Part shown: positions 35,196 to 43,574 of the stretch, one piece after another | Numbering within the stretch: position 1 is the first letter of the stretch | How the letters are laid out: each line of letters starts with the position of its first letter | Origin: Spirochaetaceae bacterium | GTDB lineage: Bacteria > Myxococcota_A > UBA9160 > UBA4427 | Direction: 5' to 3' | Assembly: GCA_020632655.1 (NCBI GenBank) | Contig: JACKFD010000010.1 | Span: 1 to 64,000 of the forward strand | Length of the DNA stretch: 64,000 nucleotides | Position numbers and translations under genes: made by a program | The notes under the pieces: model-generated | Seen by the model: the letters and a program-made list of their open reading frames with translations, nothing else | What the model was told of the DNA's origin: nothing | Databases searched by the model: none

Positions 35196-37136
35196 CTATT
35201 GCCAGGTCTCCGCGATCCGGTTCGCATCCGAGTCGCCGGAGCCCGCACCACCGATCGCGAAGACCCGTCCGTCGGTCATCGTCATCAGTCGATGCCCACC
35301 GCGCCGGCGCTGCATGTCGCCCGGTTCGTCGGACCAGCTGCCGCTCGCGGGATCGAAGATCTCGCTATGCGCGTTCGCGGTGCCGAAGAATCCGGACAGG
35401 CCACCCGAGACGAGGACGCGCCCGTCGGACAATCGCGTCGCGGCATGATTCCACTCCGAGACGCGCATGTTCCCGGTCGCGGCCCACTCGTCCGCCGCGG
35501 GGTCGTAGATCTCGGCGCTGGACAACGCCGCACCGAAGGGAAGCGGGTTGCCGCCCGTCAGGAGCACGCGGCCGTCCTCGAGCGTCGTCGCCGTCGCGTT
35601 CTCGCGGGGCGTGCCCGGGTTCGAGACGACCGTCCAGATTCCCGTCGCCGGGTCGAAGATCTCCGTGATCGCACCGCGGGTGATGAAGAGACGCCCGTCC
35701 GCGAGCGCCGCGACGGCATGTTCGCCCGCCGAGAGATCGATCGACGTCTCGTCCACGACCGTCCAGGTTCCCGTGGCCGGGTCGTAGAGCTCGCCGTCGC
35801 GAAGCGCATTGAAGGATCCGTCCATTCCCCCGAAGACGAGGACGCGCCCGTCCGACAGCGTCAAGGCCTCCGCGCTCCGACGCGGCGCGTTCAAGCTCGT
35901 GGTCGGCAGCCAGGTCCCGGCATTCATGTCGAAGATCGAGGCCGAAGCGAACGTCTCCTCGATGAGCTCCTGCGTTTCCTCGTCGAACGAGAAGAAATAT
36001 CCCCCCGCAACCAGCACCTCGTGATCTGCAAGCGGCGCCAGGGCGACGGACTCGAGGAACCCGAGAGGCGGGGTGGCGATGGCCGACCATTGCCCCGTCG
36101 ACGGATCGTAGAAGGCGCTCTCGGCGTGATCGAACGTGCTCATCACGAGGACGCGTCCGTTCTCATCCTGGCCGACAGGAAGAGGATCGAACACGTCGAA
36201 GGGCGCGGGCGCCGTCGCCGTCCAGACGTGCACGTCGACCGAGAGCGACGTCGTCTGCCATTCGGCGCCCTCGTACTCGACGCCGATCGTGGTCGAGCCG
36301 ACCGCGACGGGATCGGCGACGCCGTACGAACCCTGTGCGTTGCCGATCGTGGCGACGCCTGTGTCGGTCGAAGTCCAAACGACCGCGTCGGTCAGGTCGA
36401 CGGTCGCGCCGTTCGAGTAGGTCCCCGTCGCCGTGAACGCCGGCGTCGCAGCCAGGGCGACGATCGGATCGGTCGGGCTGATCGTGATCGAGGCGAGCGC
36501 GGGTGCGGTCAGGGTGAGGACGGCGATGTTCGATCGGATCCCGTCGTAGAGCGCGGTGGCTCCCGCGGTGCCCTGAAGCAGCGCGGTCGCCAGACCCTTG
36601 GTCGACAGCGTGTTGCCGATCTCGAGCTCGATCGAGCGGGTGGACCAGAGGGCCGGTGTCGTGACGTCCTGCGTGCTGCCGTCCGAGTAGATCGCCGTGG
36701 CCGTGAGCTGCTGCGTCGCTCCGACCGGGATGGTGGCCGTCTCGGGCGTCACGGCGACCGAAACGACGACCGGCGGCCCGACCGTCAGGTCGGTCGTTCC
36801 GGTCACGCCCTCCTGGCTGGCACTGATCGTCGCCGCGCCCTGCGCGACCGTGCTGGCCATTCCCCCGCCCGCGATCGTTGCGTGCTGCTCGTCCGACGAG
36901 GTCCAGACGACGCTCGCCGTCAGATCCTGCGTCGATCCGTCGCTGTACGTCCCCATGGCCGTGAACTGCTGGGGCAGGCCGATGGCGACCGACGGACTCG
37001 CCGGCTCGACGGCGATCGACGCGAGCGTCGCCCCGTCGTCGTCCGCGCCTCCCTCGAGACAGGCCCCGACGAAGAGCATCAGGACCGCCAGGTACATGGC
37101 GATCGAACGATTCGAAGCGAGTCCAGTCGAGATCAT
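35196..37136 (-). CDS. Lipoprotein with Big2-like and Kelch-like repeats
   Basis: 646 residues. The leader MYLAVLMLFVGACLEGG ends in a lipobox (VGAC). Residues 35-310 hold three bacterial Ig-like (Big2) domains, each ending in a Y-S-DGSTQDLT/V-VWTS block. Residues 320-646 form Kelch-like propeller blades of about 50 residues with A-TLSDGRVLVFGG, YDPATGTWT and similar. The lipid anchor would hold this adhesion-like protein at the cell envelope. The start was placed at 37134-37136, after a GGAGGTGG ribosome site; earlier in-frame codons lack one. Confidence 0.85.
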   Translation of the reverse strand: MISTGLASNRSIAMYLAVLMLFVGACLEGGADDDGATLASIAVEPASPSVAIGLPQQFTAMGTYSDGSTQDLTASVVWTSSDEQHATIAGGGMASTVAQGAATISASQEGVTGTTDLTVGPPVVVSVAVTPETATIPVGATQQLTATAIYSDGSTQDVTTPALWSTRSIELEIGNTLSTKGLATALLQGTAGATALYDGIRSNIAVLTLTAPALASITISPTDPIVALAATPAFTATGTYSNGATVDLTDAVVWTSTDTGVATIGNAQGSYGVADPVAVGSTTIGVEYEGAEWQTTSLSVDVHVWTATAPAPFDVFDPLPVGQDENGRVLVMSTFDHAESAFYDPSTGQWSAIATPPLGFLESVALAPLADHEVLVAGGYFFSFDEETQELIEETFASASIFDMNAGTWLPTTSLNAPRRSAEALTLSDGRVLVFGGMDGSFNALRDGELYDPATGTWTVVDETSIDLSAGEHAVAALADGRLFITRGAITEIFDPATGIWTVVSNPGTPRENATATTLEDGRVLLTGGNPLPFGAALSSAEIYDPAADEWAATGNMRVSEWNHAATRLSDGRVLVSGGLSGFFGTANAHSEIFDPASGSWSDEPGDMQRRRGGHRLMTMTDGRVFAIGGAGSGDSDANRIAETWQ

Positions 37137-37737
37137 GGCATCCACCTCCAGGTCGCTCGATGCGCCGGGATCCGTGAGCGGCCCGGGCGTTCGAACGGGT
37201 CGGGGATCGGTGGCGTCACGATCCGGATTTAGGCCTAACACAAAGCTCAGGAATGGATCGAACGAATACGAGGTCACGTCGAATGCGGAGCAGCCCGTCG
37301 ATCGAAGTATTTCGATGATCGGATCGCATTCATTCGACGGACCGGCCCGTTCGGAGCGAGCGCGGGCGGGCAGGGTCCATGCGGGAGGTCAAGACGAAGC
37401 CGAGCGCGCGAGCGTACGTCGAAACAGCGCGCCCCTCGTGTGCCCGCGGAGGACGGCGAGGCGCCTCGGATCTCTGCTCGTGCGGCGAGGGATCCCCGAA
37501 TCATGTCGCGAACGGGCCGAACAGCTCGCGCGAGATCTCGAAGCAGGTTCTGGCGAGCCGATTGCGCAGAATGGGATCGGGCGGATCGGAATCGAGGGAG
37601 GCCCCCGCTGCAATGCGGAAGGTCGAGGTGCTCGCAAGCGTGGGATGACGTCGGGATCCGTTCTGCTGGAGCCTGGCGTGTGGAGGCCCCTTCTCCAACC
37701 GAGAGCCCTGAATGGACAACCCGGCTAGCGCGTAGGG
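37137..37737. other. 600-bp gap upstream of the lipoprotein gene
   Basis: Between two genes on the minus strand. The left end should contain the lipoprotein promoter and has a TTAGGCCTAA palindrome (37229-37238) and an inverted repeat ATCGAA-GTAT-TTCGAT (37301-37316) in relatively AT-rich sequence. The rest shows no gene that I recognise; a minus-strand frame around 37501-37600 reads protein-like for about 30 residues (DPILRNRLARTCFEISREL) and may be a gene remnant. Confidence 0.4.
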
Positions 37738-38721
37738 CTAGTTCAGGACGAAGAGCAGGATGGCAAAGAGATCCTCCGCATCCGTCCACGATCGCTCGAG
37801 CGACCAGCCGGCTTCGGCGGCGACCTTCGCGAAACCGTCTATGGTGAACTTGTAGGAATGCTCCGTACAGATCACCTCGCCGGACTCGAAGGCGAAGGAC
37901 TCGCCGTCGATCTCCACGGTCTGGTCGACCTGGCTGACCAGATGCATCTCGATCCGGGATGCGTCGGAATCGAAGCGGGCGCGGTGTTCGAAGTGGTCCG
38001 GCTCGAAGTTGGAGTCGAGCTCACGATTCAGGCGGTGGAGCAGATTCAGGTTGAAGGCGGCGGTCACCCCCGCGCGGTCATCGTAGGCGCTCTCGAGGAC
38101 GTCGACGTCCTTGATCAGATCGATTCCGATCAGGAGTCGGCCCGGCCCGCCTTCGCACAGATCCCGCATCCGACGAAGGAGCGCCCGACGGGCGTGCTCG
38201 TCGAAGTTCCCGATCGTGGATCCAGGGAAGAAGATCAAGCGACGACCTCCGTCGATCCCGTGCTCGGGCAGGTCGATCTCGGCGTTGAAATCGGCACAGA
38301 CGGGCCAGACGGGGAGGTCCGGGAATCGGGTCGCGATCCGATCGGCCGCCTCGGTGAGGTGCTCGCGCGAGATGTCGACCGGGACGTATCCGACGGGAGA
38401 GCGGAGGGCGCGGAGCAAGCGGTGCGTCTTGGTGCTGCTGCCGCTTCCGAGCTCGATCACGAGCGCTTCGGGGCCGATCGCATCGGCGATCTCGGTCGCG
38501 CGATCGCTCAGGATGCCCACTTCGGTACGCGTCGGATAGTACTCGTCGAGCTCGCAGATCTGGTCGAAGAGCTTCGAACCCCGCGCGTCGTAGAGGTACT
38601 TACAGGGCAGGGTCTTCTGCCTGGCGCGCAGACCCGCGACCACCTCGGCATGGAGGTCGTCGGGCTCGGGGTGGAGATCGTGGAGCGGCATGGCGCGTGC
38701 GGCGGAGTTCTGTCGTTTCAA
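37738..38721 (-). CDS. egtD: L-histidine N(alpha)-methyltransferase EgtD
   Basis: 327 residues. EgtD trimethylates histidine to hercynine with SAM, the first step of ergothioneine synthesis. Visible signatures: KYLYDARGSKLFDQICELDEYYPTRTE (41-67, split across the histidine-binding entry), SAM motif ELGSGSSTKT (90-99), FFPGSTIGNF and the C-terminal CTEHSYKFTIDGF. The start appears to be TTG at 38719-38721, preceded by AAGGAG and overlapping the TGA of egtB, so the two are translationally coupled. An internal ATG 10 codons later has no ribosome site. Last gene of the ergothioneine operon. Confidence 0.9.
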   Translation of the reverse strand: MKRQNSAARAMPLHDLHPEPDDLHAEVVAGLRARQKTLPCKYLYDARGSKLFDQICELDEYYPTRTEVGILSDRATEIADAIGPEALVIELGSGSSTKTHRLLRALRSPVGYVPVDISREHLTEAADRIATRFPDLPVWPVCADFNAEIDLPEHGIDGGRRLIFFPGSTIGNFDEHARRALLRRMRDLCEGGPGRLLIGIDLIKDVDVLESAYDDRAGVTAAFNLNLLHRLNRELDSNFEPDHFEHRARFDSDASRIEMHLVSQVDQTVEIDGESFAFESGEVICTEHSYKFTIDGFAKVAAEAGWSLERSWTDAEDLFAILLFVLN

Positions 38722-40115
38722 GGGGACTCCTTGGCGAGTCTGATTCCAGAGAACTGCCAGCGATCGGGCGCGTGGAAGAAGTTCCGATAGCTCGCTCGGA
38801 GGTGCGATCGCGAGCTCGCACAGGACCCCCCGCGCAGCACGTGCTGGTCGCACATGAACTTCCCGTTGTATTCGCCGAGGGTGCCCTCGTCCGGTCGATA
38901 CCCGGGATAGGCGTCGTAGCTGCTGCTCGTCCATTCCCAGAGATCACCGAAGAGCTGTCGCAGGCCGTCGTCGACGGATCCCTCCGCTTCGTCTCGCGCG
39001 ACATCGCGCCTGCGACCCGGATCCGCGACGTTCGGATGGAGCCGTCCTTCGTCGACGAAGTGCCCGCAGACCTCGCGAGCGCCACAGGCGACCTCCCATT
39101 CGGCCTCCGTCGGCAGCCGCGCGCCGGCCCAACGCGCGAACGCGTCGGCTTCGAAGAAGCTGACGTGCGCGACGGGCTCTGCGTCGCAGAGCTCGCGTTC
39201 TCCGGCCAGGGTGAACTCGGAAGCGTCGCCATCGCCGCCGCGCCAGTAGAGCGGAGCCCGCCAGCCCTCTCGCTGGACCGTCGCCCATCCCAGGTCGAGC
39301 CACAGCTCCGGGCGCCGGTAGCCGCCGTCGGCAATGAACTCGCGATACTCGGCGTTCGTGATCAATCGATCCGCGATCCGAAAAGGTTCGAGGAAGACGC
39401 GATGGGCGGGGCGCTCGTTGTCGAAGGAGAATCCCAGGCCGGAATGACCGATCGATCGCACGCCCTCCGCGATCGTCTTCCATCCGAGCGAGTCCGGCGC
39501 CGAGCGGGTCGGCGCGAGGGGAGCGCGATAAGCGGGTGCGAGGGCGTTCTGGGAGAAGAGGTGCTTCACGTCGGTCAGGATCAGCTCCTGATGCTGTTGC
39601 TCGTGATGCAGCCCGATCTCGAGGATGCGGAGGCTCTCGGCGTCGACGCCTCCGTCGGGGGTCGACCCGATGCGATCGAGTCGGTCGAGCACGTGCGCGT
39701 CGACGTGGGCTCGATAGGCGAGAACCTCCTCGAGCGACGGCCTCGTCAGGACCCCGCGTGCGGGTCGGGCGTGTCGCGGGCCCTTGCCGTTGTAGTACGA
39801 GTTGAAGAGAAATCCGAATCGGGGATGGAAGTCTTTATAGCCGCGCACGAATTCCTTCAGGAGGAAGGTCTCGAAGAACCACGTGGTGTGCGCGAGATGC
39901 CACTTCACCGGACTCGCGTCCGGCATGGACTGTGCGACGCAGTCTTCGGGGGTGAGGCGCGCACAGAGCGATTCGCTGAGGCCTCGAATCTCGTCGTATC
40001 GCGCCGCCGGTCGACCCGTGTTCGTCGTCGTGGCGGACGGGGAGCGAGGATCCTTCGCTCGGCTCGAGCCGGATCCGGGACGGACGTCCGGGGAAACGGT
40101 CTGCAGGTTCGCCAC
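38718..40115 (-). CDS. egtB: Ergothioneine synthase EgtB (sulfoxide synthase)
   Basis: 465 residues. EgtB is a non-haem iron enzyme that joins hercynine to a thiol with O2. The N-terminal DinB-like domain supplies the iron ligands: HLAHTTWFFE (73-82) and HHEQQHQEL (His171, His175). The C-terminal formylglycine-generating-enzyme-like domain has EWEVACGAREV, LWEWTSSSYDAYPGY and the ending RASYRNFFHAPDRWQFSGIRLA. No egtA or egtC is nearby, so it may use cysteine directly as in some other bacteria; the C-S lyase (EgtE) is not in the window. It lies 24 bp downstream of the permease gene. Confidence 0.92.
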   Translation of the reverse strand: MANLQTVSPDVRPGSGSSRAKDPRSPSATTTNTGRPAARYDEIRGLSESLCARLTPEDCVAQSMPDASPVKWHLAHTTWFFETFLLKEFVRGYKDFHPRFGFLFNSYYNGKGPRHARPARGVLTRPSLEEVLAYRAHVDAHVLDRLDRIGSTPDGGVDAESLRILEIGLHHEQQHQELILTDVKHLFSQNALAPAYRAPLAPTRSAPDSLGWKTIAEGVRSIGHSGLGFSFDNERPAHRVFLEPFRIADRLITNAEYREFIADGGYRRPELWLDLGWATVQREGWRAPLYWRGGDGDASEFTLAGERELCDAEPVAHVSFFEADAFARWAGARLPTEAEWEVACGAREVCGHFVDEGRLHPNVADPGRRRDVARDEAEGSVDDGLRQLFGDLWEWTSSSYDAYPGYRPDEGTLGEYNGKFMCDQHVLRGGSCASSRSHLRASYRNFFHAPDRWQFSGIRLAKESP

Positions 40116-40139
40116 GCGCTCTCCTCGGCGGAGTCTAGA

Positions 40140-41663
40140 TCAGGGTCCCGGGCTTGGCAGCCGTCGGGAGAGGGAACGACCGATCACGGCGGGACTCCGC
40201 CCGTCGAGATCCACGCTGCGATTCGCTTCACGCATCGTCTCGTCGTCGATCTGGCCGAGGAGGGGCTCGAGCGCCGCGACGAGTGACGGTCTTCGGGCCG
40301 CGGACGCCGAGAGGAGCAGGACCGCGTCATAGGGTGGGAGTACCGACAGCGGATCGTCGAGCACCACGAGACCATACGCCGGGATGCGACCGTCGGTCGA
40401 GAACGCACTGATGGCGTCGACGTGTCCCTGGGAGACGGCGGCGTACATGAGCGTCGAATCGAAGCTCCGCTCTTCCCGGAACTGCATGGCATAGCGACCG
40501 CGTACGGCGAGCCATTCGGGGCGGGCGAAGAATTCGTAGTCGCCGCCGATCGAGAGCTCCGGCGATCGCGCGGCGAGGTCGGAGAGCGTCTCGATCGAGA
40601 GCTCAGCCGCACGTTCGCGCGTCATCGCGATCGCGTAGGCGTTCTCGAAGCCGAGCGCGCCGAGCGTCACGATTCCGTGCTCCCGCCGGAGCCAGCCTCG
40701 GATTTCGTCGAGGACCACGTCGGAGGGCCGGGTTTCGGTGCGCCCGAGATGGTTGGCCCAGATCGTCCCGGAATAGTCGACGTAGACGTCGATCTCGTCG
40801 TTCCGGAGAGCGTCGAAGATCACCGTCGAGCCGAGACCGTCTCGGATGCCGACCTCGAAGCCGGCCGCTTCGAGGCGATCGGCGATGAGCGCGGCGAGGA
40901 TGTACTGCTCCGTGAAGGTCTTGGCGCCCACCACGACCCTGGGACGGTTCGCGTGCGACAGGGTCTCCGCGACGAGTGGTGCGAGCGCGAGTGCGACGCC
41001 CGCGACGAAGAGCGTCAGCGAGAGCGCGGCCAGCCTGGCGTCCCGGCGCAAAGCCGAGAGCTCTGCCAGTCGGATCAATCCGTCCAACACGATCGCGAGG
41101 ACGGCGGCACCCGAACAGCCGAGCAGGATGGCGACGGTGTTCTGCGTCTGCAGGCCGCTGAAGATGTAGTTCCCGAGGCTCGTCGCACCGACCGGCGTCG
41201 AGAGGGTCGCCATGCCGACGGTCCAGACCGCGGCCGTGCGAATGCCGGCGACGATGACCGGAGTCGCGAGGGGGAAGCGTACGCGCAGGAGGATCTGCGA
41301 GTCGGTCATGCCGATGCCCCGGGCCGCCTCGATCACGTCGGGATCGACGCCGAGCGCGCCAGTCACCGCGTTCCGGAGCACGGGAAGCATGCTGTAGAGC
41401 ACGAGTGCCAACAGCGCCGGAACGACGCCGATGCGTCCGAGCAGGGGCACCATCAAGGCCAGCAGCGCCAGACCGGGGATCGTCTGCACGACGCTCGCGA
41501 TGCCGAGCATCGGCGCGGCGAATGCGGGCCGGCGGATCGCCCAGCCCGCCAGCGGAAGTGAGAAGACGATGCCGAGGAGCAGCGCCGCGACCGTCAGCAG
41601 GACATGGTGGGCGAAGTAGACGGGGAAGTGGGCGAGCTGGTTCGAGAGCTGTTCGGCGTTCAT
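40140..41663 (-). CDS. egtU: ABC permease-substrate-binding fusion, probable ergothioneine importer EgtU
   Basis: 507 residues. Residues 1-235 are an OpuC-type permease with about six helices and the EAARGIGMT loop (112-120) that contacts the ATPase. Residues 243-507 are a fused periplasmic binding domain that starts VVVGAKTFTEQYILAAL, the usual opening of betaine/osmolyte-binding OpuAC-type domains, and continues with DVYVDYSGTIWANHL. Fused permease-binding proteins of this type include EgtU, the ergothioneine importer. Placement directly before egtB-egtD, with coupling to the ATPase gene, makes ergothioneine the best guess. A betaine or choline transporter is the alternative. Confidence 0.75.
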   Translation of the reverse strand: MNAEQLSNQLAHFPVYFAHHVLLTVAALLLGIVFSLPLAGWAIRRPAFAAPMLGIASVVQTIPGLALLALMVPLLGRIGVVPALLALVLYSMLPVLRNAVTGALGVDPDVIEAARGIGMTDSQILLRVRFPLATPVIVAGIRTAAVWTVGMATLSTPVGATSLGNYIFSGLQTQNTVAILLGCSGAAVLAIVLDGLIRLAELSALRRDARLAALSLTLFVAGVALALAPLVAETLSHANRPRVVVGAKTFTEQYILAALIADRLEAAGFEVGIRDGLGSTVIFDALRNDEIDVYVDYSGTIWANHLGRTETRPSDVVLDEIRGWLRREHGIVTLGALGFENAYAIAMTRERAAELSIETLSDLAARSPELSIGGDYEFFARPEWLAVRGRYAMQFREERSFDSTLMYAAVSQGHVDAISAFSTDGRIPAYGLVVLDDPLSVLPPYDAVLLLSASAARRPSLVAALEPLLGQIDDETMREANRSVDLDGRSPAVIGRSLSRRLPSPGP

Positions 41664-42451
41664 GCGTCGCCCCGTTCCGGGCGCGCCTCACTCACGTGGA
41701 GGATCCGAAGGAGACGTTCGGACTGGCGGCGCGGCGTGGCGAGCAGCCGCTCGACGACTTCGTCGGCGGGCGTCGCGAAGAGCTCGGAAGGGCGGCCGAT
41801 CTGAAGGATGCGACCTGCGTCCATCACGGCGATGCGATCGGCGAGCAGGAGCGCCTCGGTCACGTCGTGCGTCACCAGCACGATCGTCAACCCGAGCTGC
41901 TCGCGCATCGACAGGAGCTCCTCCTGCAGTGCGCCGCGGGTCACCGGATCGACCGCGCCGAAGGGCTCGTCCATGAGCAGGATCCGCGACTCCGAAGCGA
42001 GGGCTCGCGCGACGCCGACACGCTGGCGCTGCCCCCCGGAAAGCTCTGCCGGACGACGATCACGGAACTCGTCCGCAGGCAGGCCGACACGCTCGAGGAG
42101 CTCGTCGACGCGGTCGCGAATCCGGTCCTCCGGCCAGTGGAGCAGACGGGGAATCGCACCGACGTTCTTCGCGACGGACCAGTGGGGGAAGAGGCCGATG
42201 CCCTGGAACACGTATCCGATACGCCGGCGCAGATCGACCGGGTCGGAACGAGCGATGTCCTCACCGTCGACGAGGATCTCGCCGGCGCTCGGCTCGACGA
42301 GCCGGTTGATCATCTTGAGGGTGGTCGTCTTCCCGCAACCCGACGCGCCGAGCAGGACGAGGATCTCTCCCTCCGCGACGTCCAGGGAGATCCGGTCGAC
42401 GGCCGGAGCTCCCCCCGCGTAGACCTTGGAGACGTCTCGCAGGGAGATCAT
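41660..42451 (-). CDS. egtV: ABC transporter ATPase, probable EgtV
   Basis: 263 residues. Walker A GASGCGKTT (35-43), Q-loop YVFQGIGLFPH, signature LSGGQRQRVGVARAL, Walker B ILLMDEPFGAVD and H-loop VTHDVTEA are intact. It groups with OpuCA/ProV-like importer ATPases but lacks the C-terminal CBS pair that many osmoregulated members carry. It heads the four-gene operon, and its stop overlaps the permease start by 4 bp. The missing CBS domains argue against osmotic control and fit an EgtV-type ATPase. Confidence 0.8.
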   Translation of the reverse strand: MISLRDVSKVYAGGAPAVDRISLDVAEGEILVLLGASGCGKTTTLKMINRLVEPSAGEILVDGEDIARSDPVDLRRRIGYVFQGIGLFPHWSVAKNVGAIPRLLHWPEDRIRDRVDELLERVGLPADEFRDRRPAELSGGQRQRVGVARALASESRILLMDEPFGAVDPVTRGALQEELLSMREQLGLTIVLVTHDVTEALLLADRIAVMDAGRILQIGRPSELFATPADEVVERLLATPRRQSERLLRILHVSEARPERGDA

Positions 42452-42641
42452 CCGGGCACGTTAGCCCTTCGTCTGCGATGGCGTCGGATGGGGCTGCTCG
42501 AGAAGCAGATCGTGTGGACCCGACGATCGAGTCGGGTCGGGTCGGGTCGGGGAGCGACGGCCCCGCGAGAGCTACTTCCAGAGGCACGAATCCGTCTATC
42601 CTGTACCGGCAAGAATCCACCAGTCAGGGACGGGAGATCAC
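42452..42641. promoter_or_regulatory. Divergent promoter region with short tandem repeat
   Basis: 190 bp between the ergothioneine operon and the meta-cleavage-type hydrolase. A GTCGG unit is repeated four times in tandem at 42531-42550. No clear -10/-35 pair stands out. Confidence 0.4.
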
Positions 42642-43496
42642 ATGCCGGATTTCAGCTTCGAAGCCACCAGCCGATTCGTGGATCTTCCCGAAGGCCGGCT
42701 CCACTACCACGAGGCCGGCGAGGGTCCTGCCCTCCTCCTGCTGCACGGGTCGGGACCGGGGGTTCGCGGCTGGGCGAATTTCGAGAAGAATCTGCCCGCG
42801 TTCGCCGGGTCCTTCCGCTGCCTGATCATCGACTTCCCCGGCTACGGCGACAGCGACGCGGTCGCGGGTGAGCCGATGTCGACCTGCGCCAGGGCTGCGA
42901 TCGGACTGCTCGACGCGCTCGGCATCGAACGCGCGCACCTGATCGGGAACTCGCTCGGCGGCGTGGTCGGCTCGCTCGTCGCCGCGCAGCACCCGGAGCG
43001 GGTGGACCGCTTCGTGAGCATCGGGGGCATCGGCTCGAACGTCTTCTCCCCGTTCCCGGCCGAAGGCCTCCGGCTCTTGTCGGCCTTTGCGGAAGATCCG
43101 ACCCGGGAGCGGCTCGTCGATTGGCTCCACTCCATGGTCTACGACCCCGCCCTCGTGACCGAGGAGCTGATCGAAGAGCGCTTCAAGCAGGCGACGGAGC
43201 CGAAGACGCTCGCCACCACGCAGGCGATCTACTCGAAGCAGATGCTCGGCGCGATCACGCAGGGCCGACGCGCGAATCCAACGGCGGCGCTGGCGCACCT
43301 CGCCAACATCAAGGCACCCACGCTGCTCACCTGGGGGCGCGACGATCGTGTGACGCCGCTCGACGGGAGCCTGATGCCCATGCGCATCGTCCCGAACTGC
43401 GAGCTCCACGTCTTTCCGGACTGCGGGCACTGGGTGATGATCGAATGCAAGGACGCCTTCGAGTCCCTCGTGCTGTCCTTCCTCGAGCGAAGCTGA
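42642..43496 (+). CDS. Meta-cleavage product hydrolase-like alpha/beta hydrolase
   Basis: 284 residues. The oxyanion motif HGSGPGVRGW (35-44) is the mark of C-C bond hydrolases such as BphD, HsaD and TodF, which cut ring-opened aromatic products. Nucleophile Ser104 lies in IGNSLGG, Asp in WGRDDRVTP and His in DCGHWVMIE. No extradiol dioxygenase is adjacent. Divergent from the ergothioneine operon and convergent with the amidohydrolase gene across a small hairpin. Confidence 0.85.
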   Translation: MPDFSFEATSRFVDLPEGRLHYHEAGEGPALLLLHGSGPGVRGWANFEKNLPAFAGSFRCLIIDFPGYGDSDAVAGEPMSTCARAAIGLLDALGIERAHLIGNSLGGVVGSLVAAQHPERVDRFVSIGGIGSNVFSPFPAEGLRLLSAFAEDPTRERLVDWLHSMVYDPALVTEELIEERFKQATEPKTLATTQAIYSKQMLGAITQGRRANPTAALAHLANIKAPTLLTWGRDDRVTPLDGSLMPMRIVPNCELHVFPDCGHWVMIECKDAFESLVLSFLERS

Positions 43497-43526
43497 CGCC
43501 TGACGCGAAGCTGAAGGCCGAGCCGA

Positions 43527-43543
43527 GCGGTCGCCTGGACCGC
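43527..43543. terminator. Hairpin between convergent genes
   Basis: Six-bp stem GCGGTC (43527-43532) / GACCGC (43538-43543) with a 5-nt loop, midway between two opposing stop codons; flanking CCGA/TCGG can extend it. No U-tract. Confidence 0.35.
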
Positions 43544-43574
43544 GCCGGCTCGGGCCTTCTCGGCACCGGCACAC

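Noticed and set aside
40140..42451. Plain glycine betaine/choline (OpuC-type) transporter
   Set aside because: Kept as the alternative, but the permease-binding fusion, the lack of CBS domains and the operon with egtB-egtD favour an ergothioneine-related role.
42531..42550. GTCGG tandem repeat as a possible iteron or operator
   Set aside because: Only four 5-bp units in a promoter gap; too short and simple to assign, so it is noted only within the promoter feature.
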